Origin: Mesorhizobium plurifarium
GTDB lineage: Bacteria > Pseudomonadota > Alphaproteobacteria > Rhizobiales > Rhizobiaceae
DNA: 64,000 bases
Direction of reading: 5' to 3'
Assembly: GCA_000824785.1 (NCBI GenBank)
Contig: CCNB01000004.1
Span: 48,563-112,562 of the forward strand
Positions within the stretch are counted from its first letter, which is position 1; each line of letters opens with the position of its first letter. Below are positions 42,152 to 51,786 of this stretch, in pieces. Position numbers and translations under genes: made by a program. The notes below the pieces were generated by a model. The model had not been told where the DNA came from. It saw nothing but the letters and a program-made list of their open reading frames with translations, and ran no database searches.

Positions 42152-42979
42152 CTATTCAGCCCAAAGCTCGCGGCGCAACTCGTCCCAGCTTTGCTTGTCC
42201 GGCGCCACCAGCAGGCCGCCGTCGACATGCGACGGCAGGTAGGCGCTGCCGTCGATGCGCGCGACATGGCCGCCGGCTTCCTGATGGATCAGCGCACCGG
42301 CAAGATGATCCCAGGGCATCAGCTTGTTGTAGAGCACGAAATGGGCGTGACCGCTCGCAAGCAACCGGTACTCATGCGCCGCGCAGCGATAGGAAAATTG
42401 CGACAGCGTCTTGGTCTGGTTGCGGGCGAGCCGCGAACGCTCGGGCTCTTCGAGGAACTGCCAGGAAACGGCGCCGGTCATCTGCGACATCGGCACCGGT
42501 GCCGCAACGCGCACCTTCTCCAGCGCGCCATGCGCGTGGCGGATATGGCTGCCGGCGCCCTTGGCGCCGATCAGCCAGTCCTTGCCGACCGGATCGTGGA
42601 TGATGCCGGCGACGGTCTCGCCATTGACGACGACGCCGGCCATGACGCCGAACAGCGGCACGCCGGACGCGAAATTGAAAGTGCCGTCGACCGGATCGAT
42701 GACGAAGGCAAGCGCGGCATCGCCAAGACCCGACAGCAGCGCCGGATCGTCGGAGCAGGCCTCCTCCCCGACCACCATGGCGTCGGGATAGCGTTCGCGC
42801 AGCCGGGCGGTGATCAGCCTTTCGGCATTGACGTCCGCCTCGGTGACGAGGTCGGCGGCGGACGTCTTCTGGCGCACGTCGCCCTCGCCCAGCCGTCGGA
42901 AGCGCGGCATGATTTCGGCCTTTGCCGCGTCGGCGAGAAGCTCGGCCAGCCAGTCGATCGCTTTATCGTCAAATCGCAT
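42152..42979 (-). CDS. Inositol monophosphatase-family phosphatase
   Basis: A 275-residue lithium-sensitive phosphatase-fold protein. Metal ligands appear as GEEACSD (Glu about 72), IDPVDGTFNF (Asp, Asp) and MPWDHLAGA (Asp about 224). The family dephosphorylates inositol phosphate, fructose bisphosphate, PAP or histidinol phosphate. A close match to a single enzyme is not evident. A family B repeat ends 27 bases upstream of the ATG. Confidence 0.88.
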   Translation of the reverse strand: MRFDDKAIDWLAELLADAAKAEIMPRFRRLGEGDVRQKTSAADLVTEADVNAERLITARLRERYPDAMVVGEEACSDDPALLSGLGDAALAFVIDPVDGTFNFASGVPLFGVMAGVVVNGETVAGIIHDPVGKDWLIGAKGAGSHIRHAHGALEKVRVAAPVPMSQMTGAVSWQFLEEPERSRLARNQTKTLSQFSYRCAAHEYRLLASGHAHFVLYNKLMPWDHLAGALIHQEAGGHVARIDGSAYLPSHVDGGLLVAPDKQSWDELRRELWAE

Positions 42980-43005
42980 TGGAAATGTCTTGTCCTGTGT
43001 TCGTG

Positions 43006-43060
43006 CTAGAGCATGATGCCGAAAAGTATGAAGCGCTTTTCGGACGACATCATGCTCTAC
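43006..43060. repeat. Intergenic repeat, family B copy 3
   Basis: It begins CTAGAGCATGATGCCGAAAAG and ends CTTTTCGG plus ACATCATGCTCTAC, an imperfect 20-base hairpin. It lies 27-81 bases upstream of the phosphatase start, where that gene's promoter should also be. Confidence 0.7.
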
Positions 43061-43081
43061 TTCTTTGATTTGGAGCCGGAT

Positions 43082-43972
43082 TTAGATTTCAGGTCGAACA
43101 GAGCTGGAACCATGCGGCTCTAGCCCCGCGAAGTCGAACAGCTTCCTGTCCAACAGATGCGAGGGCCTTACATTGGTCATGGCGCGGATCATCGTGTCCT
43201 TGCGCCCCGGCATGCGCTTCTCGATGTCGTCGAGCATCGCCTTCATGGCGTTGCGCTGCAGCCCTTCCTGGCTGCCGCAGAGGTCGCATGGGATGATCGG
43301 GAATTTCATCGCGGTGGCGAATTTCTCGAGGTCGGCCTCGGCACTATAGGCAAGTGGCCGCAGCACCATGACGTCGCCCTCGTCGTTGAGGAGCTTGGGC
43401 GGCATGGCGGCGAGACGCCCGCCATGGAACAGGTTCATGAAAAAGGTTTCGAGTATGTCCTCGCGGTGATGGCCAAGCACCAGCGCCGAACACCCCTCCT
43501 CGCGCGCGATCCGGTAGAGATGGCCGCGCCGCAGCCGCGAGCAGAGCGAGCAATAGGTGCTGCCCTTCGGAAGCTTGTCGGTCACCACCGAGTAGGTGTC
43601 CTGGTATTCGATGCGGTGCGCGATCCCGTTGGCGCTGAGATAGTCGGGCAGGATGTGTTTTGGAAAATTCGGCTGGCCCTGGTCGAGATTGCAGGCGAGC
43701 AGCTCCACGGGTAGCAGCCCGCGCCATTTGAGGTCGAGCAGGATGGCGAGCAGGCCGTAGGAATCCTTGCCGCCGGAGAGCGCCACCAGCCAGCGTTCGC
43801 CCGGCTTCACCATGGCGAAATCCTCGATCGCTTGGCGGGTGAGCCTCAACAGCCGCTTGCGCAGCTTGTTGAATTCGACCGAGGTCGGCACGTCGCGGAA
43901 CAGCGGATGAAAGCCGCCTTCGGCATCGTCGTCGATAGGCTCGAGGGATTTGAGGTCTGGCAACATATTCAT
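43082..43972 (-). CDS. ttcA: tRNA 2-thiocytidine(32) synthetase TtcA
   Basis: A 296-residue PP-loop enzyme that thiolates cytidine 32 in some tRNAs with a [4Fe-4S] cluster. The PP-loop is [13 protein letters not shown] (about residues 63-75). The cluster Cys pair is in [12 protein letters not shown], with the third ligand region in [10 protein letters not shown]. The alphaproteobacterial C-terminus is longer than the E. coli form. It stands alone. Confidence 0.94.
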   Translation of the reverse strand: MNMLPDLKSLEPIDDDAEGGFHPLFRDVPTSVEFNKLRKRLLRLTRQAIEDFAMVKPGERWLVALSGGKDSYGLLAILLDLKWRGLLPVELLACNLDQGQPNFPKHILPDYLSANGIAHRIEYQDTYSVVTDKLPKGSTYCSLCSRLRRGHLYRIAREEGCSALVLGHHREDILETFFMNLFHGGRLAAMPPKLLNDEGDVMVLRPLAYSAEADLEKFATAMKFPIIPCDLCGSQEGLQRNAMKAMLDDIEKRMPGRKDTMIRAMTNVRPSHLLDRKLFDFAGLEPHGSSSVRPEI

Positions 43973-44082
43973 GGCGCCGGCTCCGCGTTGTCAGCGCTCG
44001 GCTTTAGAGCATTTTGCAGCCGAGTGGAATCACATGGCGTCGCATAAATGCGGCCAAAGTGAATAGCCCTGACCGTCAAAGA

Positions 44083-44108
44083 AAAGGCCGCCTCGAGAGG
44101 CGGCCTTT
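44083..44108 (-). terminator. Terminator of rpsD
   Basis: AAAGGCCGCCTC pairs perfectly with GAGGCGGCCTTT, and on the minus strand the stem is followed by TCTTTG. It lies 26 bases downstream of the rpsD stop. Confidence 0.8.
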
Positions 44109-44133
44109 GGATGCTGCGGCTGATCCAGTTCGA

Positions 44134-44751
44134 TCAGCGCGAGTAGAATTCGACGACCAGGTTCGGTTCCATCTGCACGGCGAACGGAACGTCCGACAGG
44201 CCCGGAACGCGCGCGAAGGTCGCGGTCATCTTGTTGTGGTCGGCTTCGATGTAGTCCGGCACGTCACGCTCGGCGAGAGCGACCGATTCCAGAACGATGA
44301 CGAGCTGCTTCGACTTCTCGCGCACCTCGATGACGTCGCCCGGCTTGCAGCGGTACGAACCGATGTTGGTGCGCTTGCCGTTGACGTTGACATGGCCGTG
44401 GTTGACGAACTGGCGGGCCGCAAAAATCGTCGGCACGAACTTGGCGCGATAGACGATCGCGTCGAGGCGCGACTCCAGCAGGCCGATCAGGTTCTCTGAG
44501 GTGTCGCCCTTGCGGCGGTTGGCCTCTTCATAGACCTTGCGGAACTGCTTTTCCGAAACGTCGCCATAGTGACCCTTCAGCTTCTGCTTGGCGCGCAGCT
44601 GCAGGCCGAAGTCGGAAAGCTTGCCCTTGCGGCGCTGGCCGTGCTGGCCGGGGCCGTATTCACGCTTGTTGACCGGGGACTTCGGGCGGCCCCAGATGTT
44701 TTCGCCGAGACGGCGGTCGATCTTGTATTTCGCGGATTCGCGCTTGCTCAT
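44134..44751 (-). CDS. rpsD: 30S ribosomal protein S4
   Basis: A 205-residue primary 16S rRNA-binding protein, needed for early assembly of the 30S subunit. It shows [40 protein letters not shown] and the S4 RNA-binding segment [27 protein letters not shown] lies before the ATG at 44751; the frame 15 bases longer is unlikely. It is unlinked to the ribosomal-protein operons, and it has a long leader. Confidence 0.98.
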   Translation of the reverse strand: MSKRESAKYKIDRRLGENIWGRPKSPVNKREYGPGQHGQRRKGKLSDFGLQLRAKQKLKGHYGDVSEKQFRKVYEEANRRKGDTSENLIGLLESRLDAIVYRAKFVPTIFAARQFVNHGHVNVNGKRTNIGSYRCKPGDVIEVREKSKQLVIVLESVALAERDVPDYIEADHNKMTATFARVPGLSDVPFAVQMEPNLVVEFYSR

Positions 44752-45122
44752 CGCATTCCCTTTCAAAACAATATACCCGGAACCCCATGGCTCCGGGCGA
44801 AGGAAACGCGCCCTCCTCTGGCCTCCGTTTTCGAGACCTGACAGGGTTTCCCACGCAAAGCGACGGAAAACCCACGGGACACGTCAAAAGAAACCACCGG
44901 GCGTCGCCACCCGGTGTTGCTGGGCCTGTTAAACACAGATTTAACCGCTGTCAAGCTTGTGGCTGGCGGCACCGACGCCAACCCGATATCATCCCTGCGT
45001 TGCATGCGGTGCTGGGTGTGGCGGAAAGTTGCACGCCGGCGGCATCCGGGCGGATGCGGCGTCTTAGGACGCAAACGCCCTGCATTTGATGAAGGGACTG
45101 GAACAGAGGAGTCCGAATTCCC
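44752..45122. other. rpsD leader and divergent region, no gene seen
   Basis: This 371-base gap holds the rpsD promoter (44926-44954) and about 170 bases of 5' leader, plus upstream sequence of the small secreted protein. A stable hairpin CACCGGG/CCCGGTG (44895-44916) lies at the predicted RNA start. No open reading frame or known riboswitch is supported. Confidence 0.45.
44926..44954 (-). promoter_or_regulatory. Promoter of rpsD
   Basis: On the minus strand TTGACA (44954-44949) is followed after 17 bases by TAACAG. The consensus -35 supports a strong housekeeping promoter; the -10 is less perfect. Confidence 0.5.
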
Positions 45123-45326
45123 ATGAAGAAGTTCTTCCTTACCCTGACCGGAGCCGCCGTGTTGGCCGGGTCGATGGCGGTCATGACGCCAGAGCCGGCC
45201 ATGGCCAGGCATTGGCATGGCCACAAGCAGGTGTGCCGCGTCGTGGTGAAGAAAAAAGTGGTCTGGCGGCACGGCCATCGCCAAGTCGTGCGCTACAAGA
45301 CGCGGCACTGCTGGTGGCGGCGCTAG
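45123..45326 (+). CDS. Small secreted cationic protein
   Basis: A 67-residue protein with a signal peptide (residues about 1-28, ending AMA) and a mature part of about 39 residues rich in His, Arg, Lys and Trp (HWHGHKQVCRVVVKKKVVW, then CWWRR). Two Cys could form a disulfide. I do not recognise a family; the pattern could fit metal or nucleic acid binding, or an envelope-stress protein. A strong terminator follows. Confidence 0.75.
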   Translation: MKKFFLTLTGAAVLAGSMAVMTPEPAMARHWHGHKQVCRVVVKKKVVWRHGHRQVVRYKTRHCWWRR

Positions 45327-45351
45327 CTGACGCTTGGGCTAAATCCAGGCG

Positions 45352-45381
45352 AAGCCCGCGGACAGCACCGCGGGCTTTTTC
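45352..45381 (+). terminator. Terminator of the cationic protein gene
   Basis: AAGCCCGCGG pairs with CCGCGGGCTT over a short loop and is followed by a TTTTT run. It is a typical rho-independent terminator. Confidence 0.85.
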
Positions 45382-45397
45382 GTCCCGATGTCCCGCT

Positions 45398-45580
45398 TCA
45401 TGACTTCTTGCTGGGCAGGCCTTTGCGTTTGGTCTCGGCGAATTCTTCGAGCTGCTTCTCGCTCATGGAATCGTACATCTCGCGCGACGCGCCCTTGAGC
45501 TCGCTTTTCTTGATCTCGCCGCGCTTGGCGGAAAGCGCCGCGCCGGCGGCCTTTTGCTGGGCTTGCGATGTAGCGGGCAT
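45398..45580 (-). CDS. DUF3008 family small protein
   Basis: A 60-residue basic protein (MPATSQAQQKAAGAALSAKR onward, then LKGASREMYDSMSEKQLEEFA) matching the DUF3008 family of small Lys-rich helical proteins. The function is unknown. GGGAGA precedes the ATG. Its C-terminus ends in KGLPSKKS. Confidence 0.8.
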   Translation of the reverse strand: MPATSQAQQKAAGAALSAKRGEIKKSELKGASREMYDSMSEKQLEEFAETKRKGLPSKKS

Positions 45581-45736
45581 GGCTGTCTCTCCCTTGCTGC
45601 GGGAAAAACGCGGAGGCTCTGCGGCAGTTCCAACGTCATCGACTCGGCCCCTCGGCGTCGGTAAGTCAGTCGGCCGTCCCGGGCGATTTTCCTTCGCAGC
45701 CTTCCCGCGTCCGGAACGCCAGTGTAGGACGGCTGC

Positions 45737-47128
45737 ATGAAATCGCTGACCGATCCCTCACAGGCACTCTCCGCCGGCCTCGCGAAAATCCGCACCGAAT
45801 TCCACGTGCCGGATGGATTTCCGCCGGAGGTAGCGGCCGCGGCGGAAGCGGCCGCAAAGCGTGCGCCAGACCAGCATGCCGATCGCACCGCGACGCCTTT
45901 CGTCACACTCGATCCGGCGACCTCGACCGATCTCGACCAGGCCTTTTCGATCGAGGCCAGCGGCGGCGATCTTCTCTTGCATTACGCCATCGCCGACGTT
46001 GCCTGGTTCGTCGAGGACGGCGACGCGATTGATCTCGAAGCCTGGAACCGGGGCGAAACACTTTACCTGCCGGACGGCAAGGCCGGGCTCTACCCGCCGA
46101 TACTCGCCGAGGCTGCGGCGAGCCTGTTGCCCGATGGGCCGCGTCCGGCGGTCGTCTTCACGGTCCGGGTCGCCGGCGACGGCGCGGTCAAGCTGGATGG
46201 CGCTGAGCGGGCCATCATCCAGAGCCGCGCCAAGCTTGCCTATGACAGCGTGCAGGCTTCCGACGTTCCGGCCGGCTTCGCGGAACTGGCGCGGCGCATG
46301 GCGGCTAACGAAGAGCGGCGCGGCGCTTCGCGCGTCGACCCACCCGAGCAGCAGGTGGAAAGGCTCGCCGACGGCACATTCCAGCTTTCATTCAGGCCGC
46401 TCCTGCAATCCGAGCAGGACAATGCGGCACTTTCGCTGGCCGCAAATATGGCGATCGCCGACGCCATGCTGGCGCACAAGACCGGATTGTTCCGGGTGAT
46501 GTCGGGGCCGGATGCTTCCAAGGTGCAGAGGCTGCGCAACGCGGCACAGGCGCTCGGCCTGTCCTGGGCGGCCTCCACCAGCCTGCGCGACTATCAGCGC
46601 ACACTCGATCCGGCCGACCCGCAACAGGCGGCGCTGATGCTGGAAATCCGCCGCGCGGGCAACGGCGCGTCCTACCAGCCCTATCAGGAAGGTGTCGTCC
46701 CCTGGCATGAGGCGATGGCCGCGACCTATGCGCATGCCACCGCCCCGCTGAGGCGGCTGGCCGACCGCTACGTCGTGCGCTGCGCGCTGGCAATCGCCAA
46801 CGGCCAGCCCGTGCCGCAGGCCGTCACCGACGCTTTCGCCAGATTGCCGAAGGTGATGGGGCGCGCGGACGCCCGCGCTTCGCAGATCAACCACGCCGCC
46901 ATCGACCTGGCCGAGGCAGTGATGCTCAGGGGACATCAGGGGGAGACGTTCAAGGCCGTCGTCACCGATTTCGTCGACCATGGCGTGCGCGCACAGCTTG
47001 CCGATATGCCTGTCGTCGCCAATGTAAAGGCCTCCGGACTCAGGCAGGGCGATAGTGTCATGCTAAAGCTGGTCTCGGCCGACCCGGATCAGCGCAGCAT
47101 CGTCTTCGAGCCCGCCGCGCCGGTTTGA
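45737..47128 (+). CDS. RNB-domain ribonuclease lacking N-terminal cold-shock domains
   Basis: A 463-residue protein with the RNase II/R catalytic RNB domain. The active-site Asp cluster is in FVTLDPATSTDLDQAFSIE (about residues 55-73). It also has HYAIADVAWFV and YAHATAPLRRLADRYV, the latter with the catalytic Arg. The N-terminal cold-shock domains of RNase II/R are missing. The C-terminal 60 residues may form a short S1-like barrel. It could trim or degrade short RNAs. It converges with murI. Confidence 0.85.
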   Translation: MKSLTDPSQALSAGLAKIRTEFHVPDGFPPEVAAAAEAAAKRAPDQHADRTATPFVTLDPATSTDLDQAFSIEASGGDLLLHYAIADVAWFVEDGDAIDLEAWNRGETLYLPDGKAGLYPPILAEAAASLLPDGPRPAVVFTVRVAGDGAVKLDGAERAIIQSRAKLAYDSVQASDVPAGFAELARRMAANEERRGASRVDPPEQQVERLADGTFQLSFRPLLQSEQDNAALSLAANMAIADAMLAHKTGLFRVMSGPDASKVQRLRNAAQALGLSWAASTSLRDYQRTLDPADPQQAALMLEIRRAGNGASYQPYQEGVVPWHEAMAATYAHATAPLRRLADRYVVRCALAIANGQPVPQAVTDAFARLPKVMGRADARASQINHAAIDLAEAVMLRGHQGETFKAVVTDFVDHGVRAQLADMPVVANVKASGLRQGDSVMLKLVSADPDQRSIVFEPAAPV

Positions 47129-47131
47129 GCG

Positions 47132-47938
47132 CTAAGGTGTGGTCAGTCCAAAACCCTGGATCAGCCGCCTCGTGGCGAAATCCACCTTGCCCGAGGTGAA
47201 CACGGCAAGATCGGGCTCGCTCTCGCCCAGTGTCTCCCCGACCGGTCCGAGGAGCGACATGGCGCGCCGCGCGATCGCCTCGGCCGGATCGATCCAGTCG
47301 ACCGGCCAGGGCGCGGTCTTGCGCATGCGGTTGACGAGAAACGGATAATGCGTGCAGGCGAGCACGACGATATCGGTGCGGTTGCCCTCGCGCTCGATGA
47401 AACAGGGGGCGATTTCGGCGCGCACGGCTTCCTCGTCGACGAACCCCTGGCGCATATAGATCTCGGCCAGCCCCGCCAACCGGTCGCTGCCGACCAGACG
47501 CACATGGCATTTCTGCGCCCATTTGCTGATCAGGTCGCGCGTGTATTGGCGCTTCACCGTGCCGGGCGTCGCCAGCACCGACACAAGGCCCGAGCGGGTG
47601 CGTTCGGCGGCGGGCTTGATCGCCGGCACCGTGCCAACGAAAGGGTGGCCGGGGAATGTCTCGCGCAGCGCATCGATCACCAGGGTCGAGGCGGTGTTGC
47701 AGGCAATGACCGAAATCGCCGGCTGAAGCCGATCGAGCAATTTGCCGAACAGCGTGAGGATATGATCCTTGAGCGCCGGCTCCTCCCAGGCGCCATAGGG
47801 AAAAGCCGCGTCGTCGGCGACATAGACGAAGCGGCGATCGGGCATCAGCACGCGCGCCTCGCGCAGCACGGTCAGCCCGCCAACGCCGGAATCGAACATC
47901 AGGATCGGGCGTTGGCTTGATCGATCGCTCATTGTCAT
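47132..47938 (-). CDS. murI: Glutamate racemase
   Basis: A 268-residue racemase that makes D-glutamate for peptidoglycan. The two catalytic cysteines are in [11 protein letters not shown] (about residue 80) and [11 protein letters not shown] (about 195), and the glutamate-binding [13 protein letters not shown] is present near the start. The ATG at 47938 or 47932 is possible. A family A repeat lies upstream. Confidence 0.96.
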   Translation of the reverse strand: MTMSDRSSQRPILMFDSGVGGLTVLREARVLMPDRRFVYVADDAAFPYGAWEEPALKDHILTLFGKLLDRLQPAISVIACNTASTLVIDALRETFPGHPFVGTVPAIKPAAERTRSGLVSVLATPGTVKRQYTRDLISKWAQKCHVRLVGSDRLAGLAEIYMRQGFVDEEAVRAEIAPCFIEREGNRTDIVVLACTHYPFLVNRMRKTAPWPVDWIDPAEAIARRAMSLLGPVGETLGESEPDLAVFTSGKVDFATRRLIQGFGLTTP

Positions 47939-47947
47939 CAGGTCACC

Positions 47948-48012
47948 AGAGCAATTCCAGGAAAAGTGTGAAGCGGTTTTCTGTCCGGAATTGCGTCAAA
48001 CAAAGAGATAGC
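47948..48012. repeat. Intergenic repeat, family A copy 4, module 1 only
   Basis: AGAGCAATTCCAGGAAAAG to GGAATTGCG, with the final module reduced to a remnant (AGATAGCGG). It lies just upstream of murI, between it and the DUF805-like gene. Confidence 0.75.
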
Positions 48013-48105
48013 GGCAGGCCCGTGATTGGACCGTCGGCGCTTCTATCGCGAATGATCGTGGTCTTGAAGAGGCGAATGCGAGCAGCTTTTGCGCAGTCGC
48101 TAAGC

Positions 48106-48705
48106 TCATAACCCTCGCTTGCCGAAGCCGGCGGGGCGCGGCCTGCCGAAAGGCTGCGGCGCGGACGGAATGCGTGCGGATGAGACCGCGGCGCGCGGAG
48201 CGGCCGGCGCAGCGGCGCTGCCGGCGCGCGACGGCGCCGGCAGCGGGCCGTCGAAGTCGAAAACATCCGTCAGTTCGTCGATGTTGCTGCCCGCGACGGG
48301 TTTCGCCCAGAGAATCGTGCACCAGAGGCCGAATATCGAAAGCCCAAGCAGGTTCAGTCCGCCCGGGATGCTCTCGGGATCCTCGAATTTGACGACCAGC
48401 AGCACACCTGCCTGCAAAAGGGCGTAAACGGCGGAAAGGGCTATGTAGGCCCACAGGATCCAACGGCGCCCATTGGCGTCGCGGGTGCGGCGCGAGGCAA
48501 GGTTGCCGCGCAGGGCGACGAAGATGAGCGAGGCGATGAGGACGGCGCCCGCCATGCCCTGCCGCGCCGGGCCAGGCCCTGAATTGATCAGCCCTTCGAA
48601 GCCGATCGTGCTGATAATGCAGACAACGATTACCACGGTTTCAGCGACGGCGAGACCGAGAGAGTAAAGGAAAAAGCGCAGTCGACCAATATTGGACGTA
48701 AACAT
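48106..48705 (-). CDS. DUF805-like membrane protein
   Basis: A 199-residue protein with about four spans. It starts NIGRLRFFLYSLGLAVAE, as DUF805 proteins do, and includes WILWAYIALSAVYALLQAG. The C-terminal 55 residues are Ala/Pro/Arg-rich and soluble. The function is unknown. A GGGGGTGG site precedes the ATG. Confidence 0.6.
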   Translation of the reverse strand: MFTSNIGRLRFFLYSLGLAVAETVVIVVCIISTIGFEGLINSGPGPARQGMAGAVLIASLIFVALRGNLASRRTRDANGRRWILWAYIALSAVYALLQAGVLLVVKFEDPESIPGGLNLLGLSIFGLWCTILWAKPVAGSNIDELTDVFDFDGPLPAPSRAGSAAAPAAPRAAVSSARIPSAPQPFGRPRPAGFGKRGL

Positions 48706-48786
48706 GTGCCACCCCCACTATTACAGCAAGGATGAGGCATAACCGAATAAAAATCGGTTACTTCAAATGCTCACAGCTTATCGATT

Positions 48787-49635
48787 TTAACTTTCCTGGT
48801 CTTTGGCACGACTTCGCGCGGCGGCGGGCAAGCGTCTCGGATCGTCCCCGGGCGAGCCATCGCCCCGCGGCATGGCCGGCGAGAACCTGTCCAGCGACGA
48901 GATGATGCCGCGCAGCACCTTGAGCTCGGGCTCGGCAAAACCCGCGCGCGTCAGCACAGCGCGCAGATTGTCGACCATCTTCGGCTTCTTTTCCTCGGGG
49001 CGGAAATAACCGCGCGCTTCCAGCGCGTTCTCCAGATAGGCGAACAGGCTGTGCAGTTGCTCCTTGGTCGCCGGCGTCAGCTCCGGCCCGGAGAAATTGG
49101 TCTGGGTCTCGTCGGCGAGGCCGGACTTCATCCATTCATAGGACATCAAAAGCACCGCCTGGGCGATGTTGAGCGAGGAAAAGCCGGGATCGACCGGGAA
49201 GGTGACGACCTCGTCGGCGAGGGCGACCTCGTCATTATAAAGACCGAAGCGCTCGCGTCCGAACAGGATGCCGGTGCGCTGGCCCGCTTCGACACGTGCT
49301 CTGAGCGCCCTGCCCGCCTCCACCGGCCCTCGCACCGGCTTGAAGCCATCGCGCTCGCGCGCCGTCGTGGCGAAGACGAAGTTGAGATCGGCGACCGCCG
49401 AGGCCAGATCGTCGAACACCTTCGTTGCGTCGATGACGTGGTCGGCGCGGCTGGCGGCCGCGCGCGCCTTCTCGCTCGGCCAGCCGTCGCGCGGATTGAC
49501 AAGGCGCAGCTCCGACAGGCCGAAATTCGCCATCGCCCGCGCGACCATGCCGATGTTCTCACCGAGCTGCGGCTCGACCAGGATGATCGCCGGTCCGGCG
49601 GGGGCGGTGTTGGCTCTATCTTCGGTGGCAGGCAT
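48787..49635 (-). CDS. trmJ: tRNA (cytidine/uridine-2'-O-)methyltransferase TrmJ
   Basis: A 282-residue SPOUT methyltransferase that modifies position 32 of tRNA. The knot motifs are visible: IILVEPQLGENIGMVARAM at the N-terminus, TGILFGRERFGLYNDEVALA and PVDPGFSSLNIAQAVLLMSY. The C-terminal region is the TrmJ-specific extension. I use the ATG at 49635; the frame to 49704 has a basic extension without support. It is divergent from icd. ttcA, at 43082, acts on the same position 32. Confidence 0.9.
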   Translation of the reverse strand: MPATEDRANTAPAGPAIILVEPQLGENIGMVARAMANFGLSELRLVNPRDGWPSEKARAAASRADHVIDATKVFDDLASAVADLNFVFATTARERDGFKPVRGPVEAGRALRARVEAGQRTGILFGRERFGLYNDEVALADEVVTFPVDPGFSSLNIAQAVLLMSYEWMKSGLADETQTNFSGPELTPATKEQLHSLFAYLENALEARGYFRPEEKKPKMVDNLRAVLTRAGFAEPELKVLRGIISSLDRFSPAMPRGDGSPGDDPRRLPAAARSRAKDQES

Positions 49636-49843
49636 GGCTATGGGTAACCGGGGTTTGCGGCGTTTCAGCGTCCCCTGCCACATCCGCACCGGAAAATGAA
49701 GCATTCACAACAGCGGCACCCGTCCGCCCCGGCACGGATCGCGGTTTGCACGGCGAAAAAGCCTTTGATATACGCACCGCATCCCCGGCCGAAACCATGC
49801 GGGCAAGGCCGTTCAGATCCCCCAGCAACGAGGCATTCTTTCC

Positions 49844-51055
49844 ATGGCGAAGATCAAGGTGGCGAACCCGGTCGTCGAACTCGACGGCGACGAGATGACC
49901 CGCATCATCTGGCAGTTCATCAAGGACAAGCTGATCCACCCCTATCTCGACCTGAAGCTTGAATATTACGACCTCGGCATCGAGCACCGCGACGCCACCA
50001 ACGACCAGGTGACGATCGACTCGGCCAACGCCATCAAGAAATGGGGCGTCGGCGTGAAATGCGCGACCATCACCCCCGACGAGGCGCGCGTCGAGGAATT
50101 CAAGCTGAAGAAGATGTGGAAGTCGCCCAACGGCACCATCCGCAACATCCTCGGCGGCACCATCTTCCGCGAGCCGATCATCATGAAGAACGTGCCGCGC
50201 CTGGTGCCGGGCTGGACCAAGCCGATCGTCGTCGGCCGTCATGCCTTCGGCGACCAGTACCGTGCCACCGACTTCCGCTTCCCCGGCAAGGGCAAGCTGA
50301 CGATCAAGTTCGTCGGCGAGGACGGCCAGGTGATCGAGCACGACGTCTATGACGCGCCGGGCGCCGGGGTCGCCATGGCCATGTACAATCTCGACGAATC
50401 GATCCGCGAATTCGCCCGCGCCTCGCTGAACTATGGCCTGCTGCGCAACTTCCCAGTCTATCTATCGACCAAGAATACCATCCTCAAGGCCTATGACGGC
50501 CGCTTCAAGGACATCTTCCAGGAGGTTTACGAGAAGGAATTCGAAGCCGAGTTCAAGGCAAGGAAACTCTGGTACGAGCACCGCCTGATCGACGACATGG
50601 TCGCTTCCAGCCTGAAATGGTCGGGCGGTTATGTCTGGGCCTGCAAGAACTATGACGGCGACGTGCAGTCGGATACCGTGGCCCAAGGCTTCGGCTCGCT
50701 CGGCCTGATGACCTCCGTGCTGATGACGCCGGACGGCAAGACGGTGGAAGCGGAAGCCGCGCATGGCACCGTGACCCGTCACTACCGCCAGCACCAGAAG
50801 GGCGAGGAAACCTCGACCAACTCGATCGCCTCGATCTTCGCTTGGACGCGCGGCCTCGCGCATCGCGCCAAGCTCGACGACAATGCCGAGTTGAAGCGCT
50901 TCGCCGAGACGCTGGAGAAGGTCTGCATCCAGACCGTCGAGTCGGGCTTCATGACCAAGGACCTGTCGCTGCTGATCGGCCCCGACCAGCCTTGGCTCTC
51001 CACCACCGGCTTCCTCGACAAGATCGACGAGAATTTGCAGAAGGCGATGGGGTAA
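49844..51055 (+). CDS. icd: NADP-dependent isocitrate dehydrogenase
   Basis: A 403-residue homodimeric-type (type II) isocitrate dehydrogenase of the TCA cycle. It shows [37 protein letters not shown] (substrate Ser/Asn loop), [20 protein letters not shown] (metal Asp) and [17 protein letters not shown] (NADP contact). The length is typical. A strong terminator follows 20 bases after the stop. Confidence 0.97.
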   Translation: MAKIKVANPVVELDGDEMTRIIWQFIKDKLIHPYLDLKLEYYDLGIEHRDATNDQVTIDSANAIKKWGVGVKCATITPDEARVEEFKLKKMWKSPNGTIRNILGGTIFREPIIMKNVPRLVPGWTKPIVVGRHAFGDQYRATDFRFPGKGKLTIKFVGEDGQVIEHDVYDAPGAGVAMAMYNLDESIREFARASLNYGLLRNFPVYLSTKNTILKAYDGRFKDIFQEVYEKEFEAEFKARKLWYEHRLIDDMVASSLKWSGGYVWACKNYDGDVQSDTVAQGFGSLGLMTSVLMTPDGKTVEAEAAHGTVTRHYRQHQKGEETSTNSIASIFAWTRGLAHRAKLDDNAELKRFAETLEKVCIQTVESGFMTKDLSLLIGPDQPWLSTTGFLDKIDENLQKAMG

Positions 51056-51073
51056 AACCTCAATTTCCAGCAT

Positions 51074-51106
51074 ACCGAAGGCTCCGAAAGGAGCCTTCGC
51101 TTTTTG
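51074..51106 (+). terminator. Terminator of icd
   Basis: CGAAGGCTCC pairs with GGAGCCTTCG across a GAAA loop, followed by CTTTTT. It is a textbook rho-independent terminator. Confidence 0.9.
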
Positions 51107-51132
51107 AGCACCATGACAAGCGGAGCGGATCG

Positions 51133-51759
51133 ATGGCCAAGCCAACTCTCTATGGTGCGGACTACAGCGTCTATGTGCGCATCGCGCGGATGGCGCTGGA
51201 GGAGAAAGGCGTCGGCTACGAGCTCGTCCCGCTCGACATCTTCGCCGCCGAGGGTATTCCGGCCTGGTATCTGGAGCTTCACCCGTTCGGTCGCATCCCC
51301 GCCCTCGAGCATGACGGTTTTCGTCTGTTCGAGACCGGTGCCATCACTCGCTATGTCGATGAAGCCTTCGACGGTCCGGCCCTGCAGCCGGCCGACGCGC
51401 GCGCCCGCGCCCGGATGAGCCAGATCGCCGGCATGCTCGACGCCTATGGTTATCGCGCCATGGTCTGGGACGTGGCGGTCGAGCGGCTGGAGAAGATGCC
51501 GCCGGACGAGGCGCTGATCGCCGGCGGGCTCGCTCAGGCTGAGACAATGCTGAAGGTTTTGACATCGCTGAAGGCAGAAGGGCCTTGGCTGCTCGGCGAG
51601 CAATTGACGCTGGCCGACCTGCACGCGGCGCCGATCGTGGCCTACTTTCTCAAGGTCGCGGAAGGGCGCGATCTGCTGGCGCGGTTCGTGCAGATCCGGG
51701 ATTGGTATGCGCGCATCGCTGATCGTGCGAGCTTTGCGCGGACGGAAAAGGTCGCTTAG
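51133..51759 (+). CDS. Glutathione S-transferase family protein
   Basis: A 208-residue GST. The thioredoxin-like N-terminal domain begins KPTLYGADYSVYVRIARMAL and has the glutathione-binding GRIPALEHDGFRLFETGAI (Pro, Glu, Thr). The C-terminal helical domain contains LLGEQLTLADLHAAPI, the N-capping box. The first residues suggest a Tyr/Ser-type enzyme, but the catalytic residue cannot be fixed. The ATG at 51133 is preceded by an AGCGGAGCGG tract. The substrate is unknown. Confidence 0.88.
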   Translation: MAKPTLYGADYSVYVRIARMALEEKGVGYELVPLDIFAAEGIPAWYLELHPFGRIPALEHDGFRLFETGAITRYVDEAFDGPALQPADARARARMSQIAGMLDAYGYRAMVWDVAVERLEKMPPDEALIAGGLAQAETMLKVLTSLKAEGPWLLGEQLTLADLHAAPIVAYFLKVAEGRDLLARFVQIRDWYARIADRASFARTEKVA

Positions 51760-51786
51760 GCCGAGTGAACTTCCTCACCGTCGGCG

